64,000 nt of DNA from Spirosoma telluris (GCA_003259005.1 QLII01000001.1:4542501-4606500), one strand, 5' to 3'. Counted from the first letter of the stretch, positions 34,939-45,162 are shown. A program made the numbers and translations. Notes: a model not told the origin generated them from the letters alone.

Positions 34939-36066
34939 ATGAAACCGTTTCCGCTTTTGTTGATCAGCCTGCTTTCTTTTTTGTCGGGATGCCTAACCCG
35001 GGAAGATACGCATCCCGATGTACCGCTTCTCCCCAACGTTGATAATACCCGGATTCGGGTTGATTCAATACCGAACACAACGATACATAGTTTTATATTC
35101 TCGGCCGATAAAACAAAAATCTATGCCATTGTCCTGACGGCTTCGACTGGTGTGTTTGCCGAACATACCCTTGTCGAATACGATCAACGGGGCAATCGAC
35201 TGCGCCAGCTTCCGTTAGGGGAAATGAGTATTCAGCAAACGGAGCTGGCCTTATTGCAACCGGATTCGCTACTGTGGCAACATGCCAATATATTCCATAT
35301 CGTTGACCTACAGAAGTTTACCGTTATCGACGAAGTGCATACCTACTGGACTGGCAACTACCCAGAGGTGCAAAAAGACAAAGACCAGGCCAACGTAGAC
35401 GACGAGAGCAAGGCATGGTTCCGCCAGAAGCAAAAGGAAATCGGCAAACAATACGACATTCAGAAAACCGATTCCGTAACGTTTGCGGTACTGGAAGGGA
35501 ACAAGGCCAATGCCGATAAATACTGGGAGGCCATTCGAACGGCTCACGAACAACAAACTCAGTTTGAATCAGACCGACGCGAGCATTATTATGAAGCATA
35601 TGTCCTGGAGCGTATCCGGTCGGGTAACTTGTTTTTTGGGTATCGAAGTCCCGATGGATACGGGGAGTATTTGTTCACCAAATTTCCGGACGGTAGCACA
35701 GTCGCGTTTACGCTAACGAAGGCACTCATCCAGAAAACAGAGGTTCGGTTTTTACAAAATGATGTAAATTCCAGGGTCACCATCGACCGGACCAACGCTC
35801 GTTTCAACTTTTCGGAAGACCAGTCGGTTAGCGACAAAACAAGCGCACTACGCACAACCGAGAAAATCGTTACCAAACGCTCCAGCCTTCTGTCGGGTGC
35901 AACGCCTGATGAATTCCTGTTTTACTACGAGCTGAAACTCGGCCATGAAACAGCTCGCTTCAAGTGGCTCTATCCGCTTATGCTGTCCAACGACTTTTAC
36001 CTGCAATTGGCTAACGGTTCGGCCTACATACTAAAACAGAATACGTTATACTGGTTTCATTTTTAA
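34939..36066 (+). CDS. Uncharacterised lipoprotein
   Basis: The start at 34939 (MKPFPLLLISLLSFLSGCLT) gives a lipoprotein signal with lipobox LSGC and 375 residues; the longer frame from 34888 covers the preceding small gene. The N-terminal region has propeller-like strands (IHSFIFSADKTKIYAIVL, TLVEYDQRGNRLRQLP). A charged helical middle follows. No known domain recognised. Next gene starts 7 bases later. Confidence 0.75.
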   Translation: MKPFPLLLISLLSFLSGCLTREDTHPDVPLLPNVDNTRIRVDSIPNTTIHSFIFSADKTKIYAIVLTASTGVFAEHTLVEYDQRGNRLRQLPLGEMSIQQTELALLQPDSLLWQHANIFHIVDLQKFTVIDEVHTYWTGNYPEVQKDKDQANVDDESKAWFRQKQKEIGKQYDIQKTDSVTFAVLEGNKANADKYWEAIRTAHEQQTQFESDRREHYYEAYVLERIRSGNLFFGYRSPDGYGEYLFTKFPDGSTVAFTLTKALIQKTEVRFLQNDVNSRVTIDRTNARFNFSEDQSVSDKTSALRTTEKIVTKRSSLLSGATPDEFLFYYELKLGHETARFKWLYPLMLSNDFYLQLANGSAYILKQNTLYWFHF

Positions 36067-36072
36067 GAAGTT

Positions 36073-36846
36073 ATGGCCATTCGCAGTTTAGTACTCTCCT
36101 TCGCCCTGACCTTTTGCCTAGGCTATTCGTTTACCGTCGGCCTGACCGATCCCAATTCGCTTCTAAAGAAAATACCCGATTGGTTAAGCATACCGATGTT
36201 TGTTGGGTTCTTCCTGTTATACCTGCTGGCAACCTGGTGGGCTTTCAAAGGATTTAGTGAACACAAACTCACAGCCCTCGCGTCGATGGGATTTTGTCTG
36301 TTCGGGCTGGGGATTTACGCTACGGTTTTCCTGATGGAACTAGGGCATGGCAAACCAACACCGGGTCAATATGATTATGACTTCACCACACTTGATCCTA
36401 CTGAAAAAGCCATTGTTGCGCAGATCGCTCATGAGGCTGGATTAGGCTTGCAGAATGCCGTTTTTACCGAACACTGGCATATTGGCCAGGCCGAAAAATC
36501 TGCCGACACCACCAAAGGTTTTCAAATTTGTGTGCAAAAAGGACACGTAACCGCGCTCAATCTGTCGAATCATCCAATCGGGAACCTCACACGCTTCTCG
36601 CAACTCCCCCAACTGGGCGATTTGTACCTGAGAAACTGTGGGTTATCAGACATGAGCGGCTTGCAATCAACAAAGCTAGGCCGACTGGATGTGTCTGACA
36701 ATCAGATTTCCGACTTAAAAACGCTACGGGGATGCCCCAATATTCAATGGCTCTTTGCCATGAATAACCGACTGAAATCAACCGATGGGCTCGCTCAATT
36801 TAAAGGTATTGTCAGCACCGATTTCAGAGGAAATTCAATTCCCTGA
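36073..36846 (+). CDS. Membrane protein with C-terminal leucine-rich repeats
   Basis: 257 residues. About three N-terminal helices (LVLSFALTFCLGYSFTVGL, IPMFVGFFLLYLLATWW, LASMGFCLFGLGIYATVF) precede a soluble part ending in LRR units: VTALNLSNHPIGNLTRF, LPQLGDLYLRNCGLSD, LGRLDVSDNQISDLKTL and IQWLFAMNNRLKS. Such repeats usually bind proteins. Partner unknown. Confidence 0.78.
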   Translation: MAIRSLVLSFALTFCLGYSFTVGLTDPNSLLKKIPDWLSIPMFVGFFLLYLLATWWAFKGFSEHKLTALASMGFCLFGLGIYATVFLMELGHGKPTPGQYDYDFTTLDPTEKAIVAQIAHEAGLGLQNAVFTEHWHIGQAEKSADTTKGFQICVQKGHVTALNLSNHPIGNLTRFSQLPQLGDLYLRNCGLSDMSGLQSTKLGRLDVSDNQISDLKTLRGCPNIQWLFAMNNRLKSTDGLAQFKGIVSTDFRGNSIP

Positions 36847-36872
36847 TTCAGCAAACCCTTCTCTCATTATTC

Positions 36873-37364
36873 ATGTTTGATGCCCTCTTGCCCTTCCGTC
36901 AGCTCACTTATCAAACCGAGTTAAGCGCGGACCAGATTGGTCAACGTTTAAGCGATAACGTGATCACCGGATTTAGCTTTTATAGCAAGAAACCCTACTT
37001 TGGCAGTTTCACGCCCTACAGCTTTTCGGTGCAAAAAACGAGCAGCAACTTTAAACAGCAGGGTATTAGCCCGAGCGTGGACGGCATGTATAGGATCAGC
37101 AATGGCAACATGCTGGTTACACTCAGTATACGCCCAAACACGGTTTGGGTTGTTGCGCTTTTTCTGTTTGCTTTTCCATGCGTGTTCTTTATTGTACTCG
37201 CCATTCCTGAGGTTTTCAGAACCGGAGAAATTGAAATCCTCATCCAAAGCCTTTTCCCGGCTACGCTTGTATACGGCATTTTCTGGCTCATTTTTCAGAT
37301 GCAAAGCAGTGCTGCCATCCGCTTCTGGGAGCAAACCTTACAGTTGGAGAAACTCCACCCGTAA
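36873..37364 (+). CDS. Uncharacterised membrane protein
   Basis: 163 residues. A soluble N-terminal part (QIGQRLSDNVITGFSFYSKK, FEGT-like strands) is followed by two transmembrane helices (TVWVVALFLFAFPCVFFIVL and SLFPATLVYGIFWLIFQ). No family recognised. Part of the one-strand array. Confidence 0.68.
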   Translation: MFDALLPFRQLTYQTELSADQIGQRLSDNVITGFSFYSKKPYFGSFTPYSFSVQKTSSNFKQQGISPSVDGMYRISNGNMLVTLSIRPNTVWVVALFLFAFPCVFFIVLAIPEVFRTGEIEILIQSLFPATLVYGIFWLIFQMQSSAAIRFWEQTLQLEKLHP

Positions 37365-37470
37365 AGCGAAACCCACCACTTTTCAGGCAAACGCCACCTA
37401 TTATCCAGTCATGCTTTTGGGGGCTCAGGATTCAATTAAGTTTGATTCAACAAAGACTCCTCTTCAACTC

Positions 37471-38091
37471 ATGACTGACAAACTTCAAGTCCTCTGCTTC
37501 GGTGCCTTCCTCATGGCCTATTACTACTTCGTATTACGGAAGTATAATACGCTGGGTTTCCGTATGTTCTCGCTGTTTTTCTTTATCGGGGTTAGCGTCT
37601 GCTATTGGTGGTACGGCAGTGAGCAAGACCTGAAGAACATTCAGGCAACTGGTATTCCTACACAAGCACTTGTCCTGAAAAAGACCACTAATAGCCTGGA
37701 AGTTAGTTTTACCGGCCCATCGGGTAAATCGTTGGTACGCACCCATACAGGCGGCATTTCTGTCGAAGAATTTGCCGCCTTGACTGAAGGGAAGGCGGCT
37801 CCAATTTTGTACAGCCCTAAAAGCGATACCTTTTTCTTAACCAGTAGTTTCCAGCGTCAACGAAGCGACACTATTTATATCCTGGGGTTTGCCGGAGTCC
37901 TGTTTCTGATTGGTACCCTGTGCTGGATCTTCCTATACAAGTACCGAGTTCATGCCTATGAAGACGGGACGATTTACGAATACGTAACCGACGAAAATGG
38001 CAAGGTTGTCCTTGACGATGCTAAAAGCGGCTTCACCCGATCCCTGCGCAACTACTCTACAATGTCTAAATTATTCCAACTCTTTTCGTGA
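37471..38091 (+). CDS. Membrane protein, DUF3592-like
   Basis: 206 residues from ATG 37471 (MTDKLQVLCFGAFLMAYYYF); a frame starting further upstream overlaps the preceding gene and is rejected. Two N-terminal helices, an extracytoplasmic domain (TQALVLKKTTNSLEVSFTGP, KAAPILYSPKSDTFFL) and a third helix (YILGFAGVLFLIGTLCWIFL). The layout resembles DUF3592 proteins. Function unknown. Confidence 0.65.
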   Translation: MTDKLQVLCFGAFLMAYYYFVLRKYNTLGFRMFSLFFFIGVSVCYWWYGSEQDLKNIQATGIPTQALVLKKTTNSLEVSFTGPSGKSLVRTHTGGISVEEFAALTEGKAAPILYSPKSDTFFLTSSFQRQRSDTIYILGFAGVLFLIGTLCWIFLYKYRVHAYEDGTIYEYVTDENGKVVLDDAKSGFTRSLRNYSTMSKLFQLFS

Positions 38092-38102
38092 TCACCCTGG
38101 CG

Positions 38103-38345
38103 ATGAAATCAGTATTTCCCTATTTGGTCATGTTCGTTTTATTCCTGGCAGGCACTCGGCTGGTGAATCGTCAACAGACCTATATCCGCTCAATTCAAGA
38201 GTCGACAGCCGACAAATCCGCTTCGTTTACGGGCATGCTTGCTACCAATGAGCCTGACACTGGATTAACCGATGTAGCTGATAATCAAACCAGTTCAGGC
38301 AAACAGACGGGCGGTAAAAAACGCACGAATTTACTTATACGATAA
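38103..38345 (+). CDS. Small anchored protein, uncharacterised
   Basis: 80 residues from ATG 38103 with one N-terminal helix (VFPYLVMFVLFLAGTRLV) and a polar Thr/Asp-rich tail. A GTG at 38088 overlaps the stop of the preceding gene (GTGA) and is an alternative coupled start. No family recognised. Confidence 0.55.
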   Translation: MKSVFPYLVMFVLFLAGTRLVNRQQTYIRSIQESTADKSASFTGMLATNEPDTGLTDVADNQTSSGKQTGGKKRTNLLIR

Positions 38346-38402
38346 ACCCAGGATGGTCGGAACGTCCGCCCGGTTCGTTCAGGCCATCATACAGTCAAGA
38401 TA

Positions 38403-39050
38403 ATGAAATTTTCCTCTTTTTTCGCACTACTTAGTTTGCTGGCTGCACAAAACCTGCTCGCCCAGGATGGCAATTGGCGCATTGAAAAAGCGCAGCTGCC
38501 CGATGGTAAATCCTACGATGGCACCCTCACTATCTCCCGAATCGGCCAGTCGTTTAGCGTAGACTGGAAAACAACGGCAGGTAATTACCGCGGTTTAGGT
38601 CTGATGGCCGACGGCAAACTATTTGTGGGTTACGGCCTTAACGGCGGCTACGGTATTGTAGTCTATAAAATGAACACGGCTTCTCAGCGCATTGAAGGGA
38701 TCTGGACGGCATCGGGCCTGGATGGTGCAACCGGCACAGAATCACTTACCGGCCGCGACGGCAATTATGACCTGGTTGGTACGAACCCCGACGGGCGGCC
38801 TTATCGTGGGAAATTAACCCTACAAAAAACGGGCGATACCTTTCAGGCTCAATGGCAGGTAGCCAATCAAGTCTACAATGGCGTAGGCTTCATGACCAGA
38901 TCGCCGGGTGGTGGCGATTATTTAGTGATTGCCTACGGGCCGGGTCAGGCTTTTGGCGTGGTAGAATATGTCATGGCGGGCAACAAAGCCAGTGGCCGCT
39001 GGGCTATGGGGGGTGGTAGTCAATTTGGTATTGAAAATATTACGCGCTAA
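38403..39050 (+). CDS. Secreted two-repeat protein, uncharacterised
   Basis: 215 residues with signal peptide (SFFALLSLLAAQNLLAQ). Two homologous halves of about 90 residues: DGKSYDGTLTISRIGQSFSV / GNYRGLGLMADGKLFVGYG and DGRPYRGKLTLQKTGDTFQA / QVYNGVGFMTRSPGGGDYLV, each ending in a Gly-Trp rich strand (EGIWTASG, SGRWAMGG). Probably a beta-rich periplasmic or outer-membrane protein. Confidence 0.75.
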   Translation: MKFSSFFALLSLLAAQNLLAQDGNWRIEKAQLPDGKSYDGTLTISRIGQSFSVDWKTTAGNYRGLGLMADGKLFVGYGLNGGYGIVVYKMNTASQRIEGIWTASGLDGATGTESLTGRDGNYDLVGTNPDGRPYRGKLTLQKTGDTFQAQWQVANQVYNGVGFMTRSPGGGDYLVIAYGPGQAFGVVEYVMAGNKASGRWAMGGGSQFGIENITR

Positions 39051-39072
39051 TCCTGTAATTTGCCTCGATTGA

Positions 39073-39175
39073 GTAGATTTTGATTCTTTGGATTCTGTTG
39101 ATTCTTTGGATTCTATAGTGCTGCCAATTATCAATCAATAGAATCCAAAGAATCAATAGAATCAACGGAATCTAA
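39073..39175. repeat. GATTCT-family palindromic repeat, copy 4
   Basis: TTGATTCTTTGGATTCTG pairs with AGAATCCAAAGAATCAA on the other arm, with CAATTATCAAT in the loop. Just upstream of the histidine kinase gene. Confidence 0.85.
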
Positions 39176-39199
39176 TCGTAGGCTCTTCACTATCAACGT

Positions 39200-42100
39200 A
39201 TGCGATCCATATTGGCCTTCCTGCTGGTTTTTGCCGCCTGTTGGGGAGCCCATGCCCAAATGCCTACGTTGACATTCGACTACCTGACAACAAAAGAAGG
39301 GCTGCCTTCCAATGACGTATGGTGTATTACCAAAGACAAACAGGGCTTTTTGTGGATTGGCACCGGCCGGAGTGTCTGCCGGTACGATGGCTATACATTT
39401 CGTACGCTGGATGACCAGAAATTAGGCTACTGCTCCGGCGTCTCAACCGATTCTGCGGGTACGATCTACGCGTCAATTTCTACGAAAGGCTTATGCGCCA
39501 TAAATCCCGAGACCTTTACCGCCGAAACAATTCTTCCCAATAATTATCAGGATACAGATCGTTCAAACGACATGCACGAGCGGGTGTTTGTAGATTCCTA
39601 TAATCAAGCCTGGGTAGGCGACTATACATCGGTGAAACGATATGATCTGGCGAGGAAAAAACTTCGTTTGTACGCACTTTCTTCGGTAGCCAACATCCAC
39701 CAGGACGCTACATTTTTTGAAGACAAGCAACGACAGCTCTGGGTAATTTCGGAAATCGGACTGTATCGCTACGACCGCCCAAACGACCGACTTATCTGTC
39801 TATTAGGCCAGGAAGCCCAACAAGCCATCAACAAACGCCCCGTTCGGCTGGAAATGGCCTTTCAGGATACAAAAGGCACAATCTGGGTTGGTGCCTTCGA
39901 ATCAGGACTACTCCGTTTTTTGCCCCCGGCTGGAGGGCCTCGGGCTGGATTGCCCCGGACTGGAGGGCCCAACGATCAATCGTTTTCATTTCTACATAAA
40001 GAGTTTGCGAATCAGAATGTAATCTGTGGGCAGGCATCCGTCGATGCCAACGGTCGAAAGTTACTATTCATCGGCACAGAAAAGGGGTTAAGTCTTTATT
40101 ATCCAGACGAAAACAAGGTATATCACCTACCCGAATTTTACGACAAGGGTATCCATATCAAGGTCATGTATGACGATAAGGACAATGGAATTCTCTGGAT
40201 TGGCACTCGCAAGGGATTGATAAAATACCGCTACCGAAATCCAGGCATTCATACCATCGATATCCCGGCCAACGTCGTTCGGTTGCCGGTTGAAGTCACC
40301 AGTCCATTAACACTTCCAGACAAGAACTTCCTGCTAGGCTTGTCGCACTCGGGAGCATTGGCGTGGCAGTCGTCGTCGAACCAGTTTCGCCTGTGGCCTT
40401 ATCCCACGAGTGCCTATACGTATCGACTTCAATGGATTCAGAATTGCCCGATGGCGTTTACCGACAAAGGCATATTTGTAGGCAACTCGACTAGTGGTAC
40501 GTTTTCAGTTTGGCCCGTAGCATCCCGCTTGTTTACCTCCACCGAATTCAGAGATGGCTTGCTGGACCAAAAAGGGCGATTCTGGATTGCCAATATGACG
40601 GAAGGAATCAAAGTGGTTGATCTATCAACAGATACTGAACTGAAACTATGGACCGAGTCGGTGGGTAAACAGCTTAGTCAAAGTAATTATATCAAAGCGA
40701 TTACCGAAGGAGCCGATGGAAAAATCTGGGTAGCCACCTGCCCCAATGGCCTGTATTACTTCGATGAACAGCGATCCCGTTTTGTCAATATCACGGAACT
40801 ACCCAGCAACAAGGGCAAAAGTTTAAGCGGGCTCTGTATCAACGCCGTGCAGCAGGGCGAAGGCGGGTCCATGCTCATGGCTAGTTGGGGCGGGGTCAAT
40901 AAAATCTCATCGACAGGTGAAATTCTGGCCTCGTTCGACTACCAGCACGATAAACTAGCCGATACGTATTGCGCCAATATTTGTGACGACAAAGCCGGCA
41001 ATCTCTGGTTCAGCACCAACGAAGGAATCCACATTGCCAATCTTAAAACCCGGAATGTCAAGTACCTTACGACCATAGAAGGGCTGAATAGCAACGACCC
41101 GGTTGGGTTTCTGAAAAACGGATCGAATGAGTTGATTTTAGGGTATATTAACTCGATAAACATCCTGAATATTAATGCACTGATACGCACCAAAATTATT
41201 CCGCACATTGCCATCAGCTCCGTCGAGGTAAAGGGAAAAATGCTGCATCAGGATCTAACCAAAGAGATTGTCCTGCAACCCGACGAAAATTCGATCACGC
41301 TCAATTTCTCAACCCTTAATTTTGAACCTGCCTCCAAAAATGTATATAGCTATCAATTAGAAGGGTATGAACCCAACTGGGTCGATCTGGGCAACCAGCA
41401 TACCGTTTCGTTTACGAACCTGCCTGCCAAATCCTATACGTTGCGGGTACGAAGCAGTGACAGTTTCGGGCTAAAGAGCGATAAACCGCTGGCCATTCAA
41501 CTCACCATAAAGCCTTATTTTACCAATACCTGGTTTTTCAGAACCCTCATTGGTTTATTCATTGCTGGCCTGATCGTGCTCATGATGCGCTGGCGGGTAA
41601 ACACCCTCGCCGAACGAAACCGGCTGGATTTGCAGGTAACCGAATGGCGGCTGAAAGCACTCCAGTCGCAGATGAATCCACATTTTCTGTTCAACTCGCT
41701 TAACTCCGTGCAGAGTTATCTGCTCACCAATCGAGGGGTTGAAGGAGCCAAGTATCTATCGAAGTTTTCCAAATTGGTGCGCCGAATTATGGAGAACTCG
41801 AACCATCAGTACCTATCCTTCGAGCAGATCATTGATACGTTGCGCATGTATGTCGAGATTGAGTCGTTTCGCTTCAATTATGAATTCAGCTATTCGTTTG
41901 ACATCGAAGACAATGAGGTTTTGCTCGATGCCCATCTACCACCGATGCTCCTGCAACCCTATGTGGAAAATGCGATCTGGCACGGGCTAATGCCGAAAGA
42001 AGGCCCAAAAACGCTAAAAATCACGGCCCGAATTCAGAACGATCACATTGTTTGCATGATCGACGATAACGGCGTAGGACGCGCGTTTGCTCCCCGTACT

Positions 42101-42261
42101 GAAGGTCACATCTCACGGGGCAGGAGATGACAAAAGGAATTTTCGAGTCGCTCCGGCGGAAAGATAAAGAAGCAAAAATAGACCTAATTGACTTGTTTGA
42201 TGCTGACAATAACCCGGCGGGAACGCGGGTAAAAATGACGATCCCCATCGAAAAAGCGTAG
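39200..42261 (+). CDS. Two-component-propeller sensor histidine kinase, LytS-type (one frameshift)
   Basis: Signal peptide (ILAFLLVFAACWGAHAQ), then a periplasmic propeller of Reg_prop repeats (EGLPSNDVWCITKDKQGFLW, GILWIGTRKGLIKYR, GNLWFSTNEGI) and a Y_Y_Y domain. One transmembrane helix (TLIGLFIAGLIVLMMRW) leads to a His_kinase domain with His828 in MNPHFLFNSLNSVQ and the ATPase N box VENAIWHGL. The frame ends at 42130 after HISRGRR. One more G in the GGGG run 42117-42120 gives HISRGQEMTKGIFESL and a natural end at 42261, four bases before its response regulator. A Pro/Gly-rich insertion lies near 39925-39975. Confidence 0.92.
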
Positions 42262-42265
42262 CGTT

Positions 42266-43069
42266 ATGAATCAACTTCGTGCTGTATTAATTGACGACGA
42301 GACAAATGCCCGCGAGGCACTCACCAACCTGCTTCGTATCCTTTGCCCGGAGGTAACCCTGGTTGGCGAAGCCAAAAACGCGGATCTGGGTATCGAGCTG
42401 ATCAAAAAAGAGAAGCCTAATCTGGTCTTTCTGGATATCCAGATGCCGGGCAAAACGGGGTTCGATTTGCTGGCGAGTTTCGATAAAGTGGATTTCGGGG
42501 TGATTTTCACAACGGCTTATCAGGAATTTGCTATCCGGGCGTTCCGGTTCAGTGCCATCGACTATCTCCTTAAACCCATTGACCCCGACGAATTACAGGC
42601 GGCTGTCGAGAAATTCAAATCGCAGATAGCGGGGGTAAATCCGCAGCAGCTCCAGATTTTGCAGGAGCACCTGGACACCACCCCAAGCCCCCGACTGATT
42701 AAGCGCAAAAAGAATGACAATCAGCGTATTGCCTTACCGACCGCCGAGGGTATTCACTTCGTGCAAATGACCGACATTATCCAGTGTGAATCGCTGGGTT
42801 CATACACTAAATTCCATCTGGTTAAAGGCCCGCCCATCGTGGTGTCGCGATTGTTGAAAGAGTACGAAGAGATTCTGGATAACTACTATTTTTTCCGCGT
42901 CCACCAATCCAATATCGTTAACCTCGAACACATCAAACGCTACGTAAAAGGCGACGGTGGTCAGGTCTGGATGAGCGACAACACCGAAATAGAAGTATCA
43001 CGCCGTCGCAAAGACGAGTTCCTTTCGCTGCTATCTGATTTTTACGTGAATTCGGGAAAGTTGAAATAG
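42266..43069 (+). CDS. LytTR family response regulator
   Basis: 267 residues. Receiver domain with phospho-acceptor Asp57 (VFLDIQMPGKTG), acidic pair Asp10-Asp11 and Lys103 (YLLKPIDP). C-terminal LytTR DNA-binding domain: IALPTAEGIHFVQMTDI, CESLGSYTKFH, FFRVHQSNIVNLEHIKRYV and VSRRRKDEFL. Four bases after the kinase, it is surely its cognate partner. The targets are unknown; nearby envelope genes are possible. Confidence 0.95.
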   Translation: MNQLRAVLIDDETNAREALTNLLRILCPEVTLVGEAKNADLGIELIKKEKPNLVFLDIQMPGKTGFDLLASFDKVDFGVIFTTAYQEFAIRAFRFSAIDYLLKPIDPDELQAAVEKFKSQIAGVNPQQLQILQEHLDTTPSPRLIKRKKNDNQRIALPTAEGIHFVQMTDIIQCESLGSYTKFHLVKGPPIVVSRLLKEYEEILDNYYFFRVHQSNIVNLEHIKRYVKGDGGQVWMSDNTEIEVSRRRKDEFLSLLSDFYVNSGKLK

Positions 43070-43388
43070 GACGCGTATAACGTAATCTCGCCCAAGTTGT
43101 ATTTACTCTGTTTACTAATTTAGCTGACCTACTTAGGAAATGCTGATAAAAAAGCATGTTTGCTAGGTTCCAGCTGACAAGCTACATATCCCATACAGTT
43201 GAAAGGGAGCAAGTAAAAATGCATTTCTACTCTCAGGGAGATGTAGGGATTGGAAAAGCAAAGGTATCGACTCCATCTCGGTGAGTTCAGTTTGAAAATA
43301 GTTGTCCCCGTTCGGCCTAGTTCAAACTACGCCATTGTATTATCAGGTCTCTAAGCGACTTTTTTGTAGACAATTATCATGCTTCAGG
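43070..43388. other. Intergenic region without a visible gene
   Basis: About 320 bases after the response regulator. No frame or repeat I can support. The promoter of the Rpn-type gene lies at its right end. Confidence 0.5.
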
Positions 43389-43396
43389 TAACTTTG
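43389..43396 (+). promoter_or_regulatory. -7 element directly before the Rpn-type gene
   Basis: TAACTTTG matches TAnnTTTG and ends four bases before the ATG at 43401, so the transcript would start at or very near the start codon (leaderless). A TTG lies about 22 bases upstream. Confidence 0.5.
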
Positions 43397-43400
43397 TCGC

Positions 43401-44219
43401 ATGGGTAAACAGGCCAGCCAATACGACAAGATTTTCCTTGAAAATCTTGAAGCCGTTATTCCGGGACTAATGCAAAATGTACTTGGCATCACGGCGGTTT
43501 CATCGGAAGAAATCCCTGATGATATTCAGCATACAAAAGAACGGAAGCCTGACGTGCTAAAAAATATTACTGACAGTCAGGACAATACGTTTATCATGCA
43601 GATTGAGTTTCAGGTAGCTGATGAAACTGAAATGGTTTACCGCATGGCAGAATACTATGTCATGCTGGAACGGAAGTATAAACTGCCTGTTGAACAGTTT
43701 GTCATTTTCTTAGGCATGTCTAAGCCACAAATGCCTACTCATCTCGGCAGTAAACGAATGAAATTTGAGTTTCCTTTGATATCGTTTTCCAGCCTGGACT
43801 ACCGCATTTTTCTAAATTCAAACCAACCCGAGGAAGTGGTTTTGGGAGTACTGGCGGATTTCAAAGGTGAAAGGCCGGAACGGGCATTACAACAGATTAT
43901 TGAGCGCATTGAAGAAACGACAACAGGTGATTTTCCGTTAAAAAGGTATTTTCAACAGTTGCGAGTGTTAGCGCAATTGCGTAAGTTAGAGAAGAAGCTA
44001 AAGGAACTGGTTATGGACAACATTGGTAAATACGTAAGTCAGGAGCGGGACGTAGCCTATATGATAGGCCAGGACAAAGCACGGGAGCAGGAACAAACCA
44101 AATTTGTCACTAACTTACTGGCAAACAGTGATTTTTCTATTAAAAAGATAGCAGAAATCGCGGGTGTACCTATTAAGTTTGTCAAAAAGGTGCAGCAAGC
44201 ACTTTCTGCAAACGGGTAA
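43401..44219 (+). CDS. Rpn-type recombination-promoting nuclease / putative transposase
   Basis: 272 residues of the PD-(D/E)XK superfamily. The catalytic region is KERKPDVLKNITD followed by TFIMQIEFQVADE, with the Asp and the Glu-x-Gln of the nuclease core. Then YRMAEYYVMLERKYKLPVEQ and a C-terminal helical tail with EIAGVPIKFVKKVQQAL, typical of Bacteroidota members. Rpn proteins promote RecA-independent recombination; mobility is presumed. A second, truncated relative lies at 44676. Confidence 0.83.
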   Translation: MGKQASQYDKIFLENLEAVIPGLMQNVLGITAVSSEEIPDDIQHTKERKPDVLKNITDSQDNTFIMQIEFQVADETEMVYRMAEYYVMLERKYKLPVEQFVIFLGMSKPQMPTHLGSKRMKFEFPLISFSSLDYRIFLNSNQPEEVVLGVLADFKGERPERALQQIIERIEETTTGDFPLKRYFQQLRVLAQLRKLEKKLKELVMDNIGKYVSQERDVAYMIGQDKAREQEQTKFVTNLLANSDFSIKKIAEIAGVPIKFVKKVQQALSANG

Positions 44220-44485
44220 TCTTCGCTTCGCGTGGGTAGGTCTCCTATGACAATGAGCAGGCTGCAAGGTCAGTGTTTTCAGCCCAACCTTCCATGTGTG
44301 TAAAGGCTTCCTTTGGTCGCCATCAGCACATAGTGGCGTTGGGTGGCAGGCCACTTTTTGAATCATTGGTCGGATTGGGTGCGACATAGGGGACAATCCA
44401 GTCAGGCAGATTTAGTTTTTCATTTCCGGGTTTCGGCTGGCAAAAGAAGCGCCTGAAAAAGGTAAGTGATTTAAAAAAATATATA
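44220..44485. other. Intergenic region without a supported gene
   Basis: No convincing frame. Short minus-strand frames here are dissimilar to any protein I know. Confidence 0.4.
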
Positions 44486-44662
44486 GTGGAGACTATCAAG
44501 AACATTCTTAAAGCTTTGATAAGCTGGACTCTTGTGCTTAGTATGATGCTTTTGGAAGGCTTTTTGGGTCCGATAGGAAAAGGCAAATTGGCTAATGTTT
44601 TGACTGGGATAACAATTGTTGTGCTAGTAGTAGTGTTTATTCGCTGGTTAGTAGTTACCTGA
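44486..44662 (+). CDS. Possible small membrane protein, 58 residues
   Basis: GTG start at 44486. Two hydrophobic segments (ALISWTLVLSMMLLEGFLG and LTGITIVVLVVVFIRWLVV) and a stop at 44660. Coding status uncertain: the only support is the two-helix pattern and position between two same-strand genes. Confidence 0.3.
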   Translation: METIKNILKALISWTLVLSMMLLEGFLGPIGKGKLANVLTGITIVVLVVVFIRWLVVT

Positions 44663-44675
44663 TTTAATATAAGGC

Positions 44676-45083
44676 ATGACCTTTATTACTGTAGAGTTAG
44701 CTAAGTTTAACAAGCAAGTTGCTGATATTAAGACAGACTTAGATAAATTGGTATATACCATGAAGACGCTTCATACTACCGACCCCACGCAATACCCTAC
44801 CTTCTGGAATGAGGAATGGCTCAAGCGAGCTATTGATGAGTTGGACACGCGGAAGATGACCTCAGAGGAGCGGGCGTACTTTGCCCGCGTGACAGCGGGC
44901 AATGCTGAAGCGGTAAAGGCTGAGAAACAGAAAATCCAAGAAGTAAAAGAAGAAGAAAACCGGTCCGTAAAAACAGAAACTGTAAAAAAAATGCTGACTG
45001 CCAGCCAATTATCAGTAGAAGATATAGTAAACTTCAGCAATACATCTGTTGATTTTGTTTTGTCCATTAAACAAGATCTTTAA
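44676..45083 (+). pseudogene. C-terminal remnant of an Rpn-type nuclease gene
   Basis: 135 residues matching only the C-terminal half of Bacteroidota Rpn/transposase proteins: ITVELAKFNKQVADIKTDLD, FWNEEWLKRAIDELDTRKM, TSEERAYFARVTAGNAEAVK, a charged coiled coil, and a tail (KKMLTASQLSVEDIVNFSNT) shaped like that of the intact gene at 43401. The nuclease core is missing. The frame is open with an ATG, so a short protein could still be made. Confidence 0.6.
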
Positions 45084-45162
45084 GTCGGTAAGTGACTAAT
45101 GACTGGCTTTGTCAGGGGCTAACAGGACTATTTATGACCGACCCCATTATTACGTATAGCAT

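Noticed and set aside
37000..37470. Upstream extension of the DUF3592-like gene to 37000
   Set aside because: It overlaps the preceding gene in another frame for 365 bases and reads as non-protein; ATG 37471 is better.
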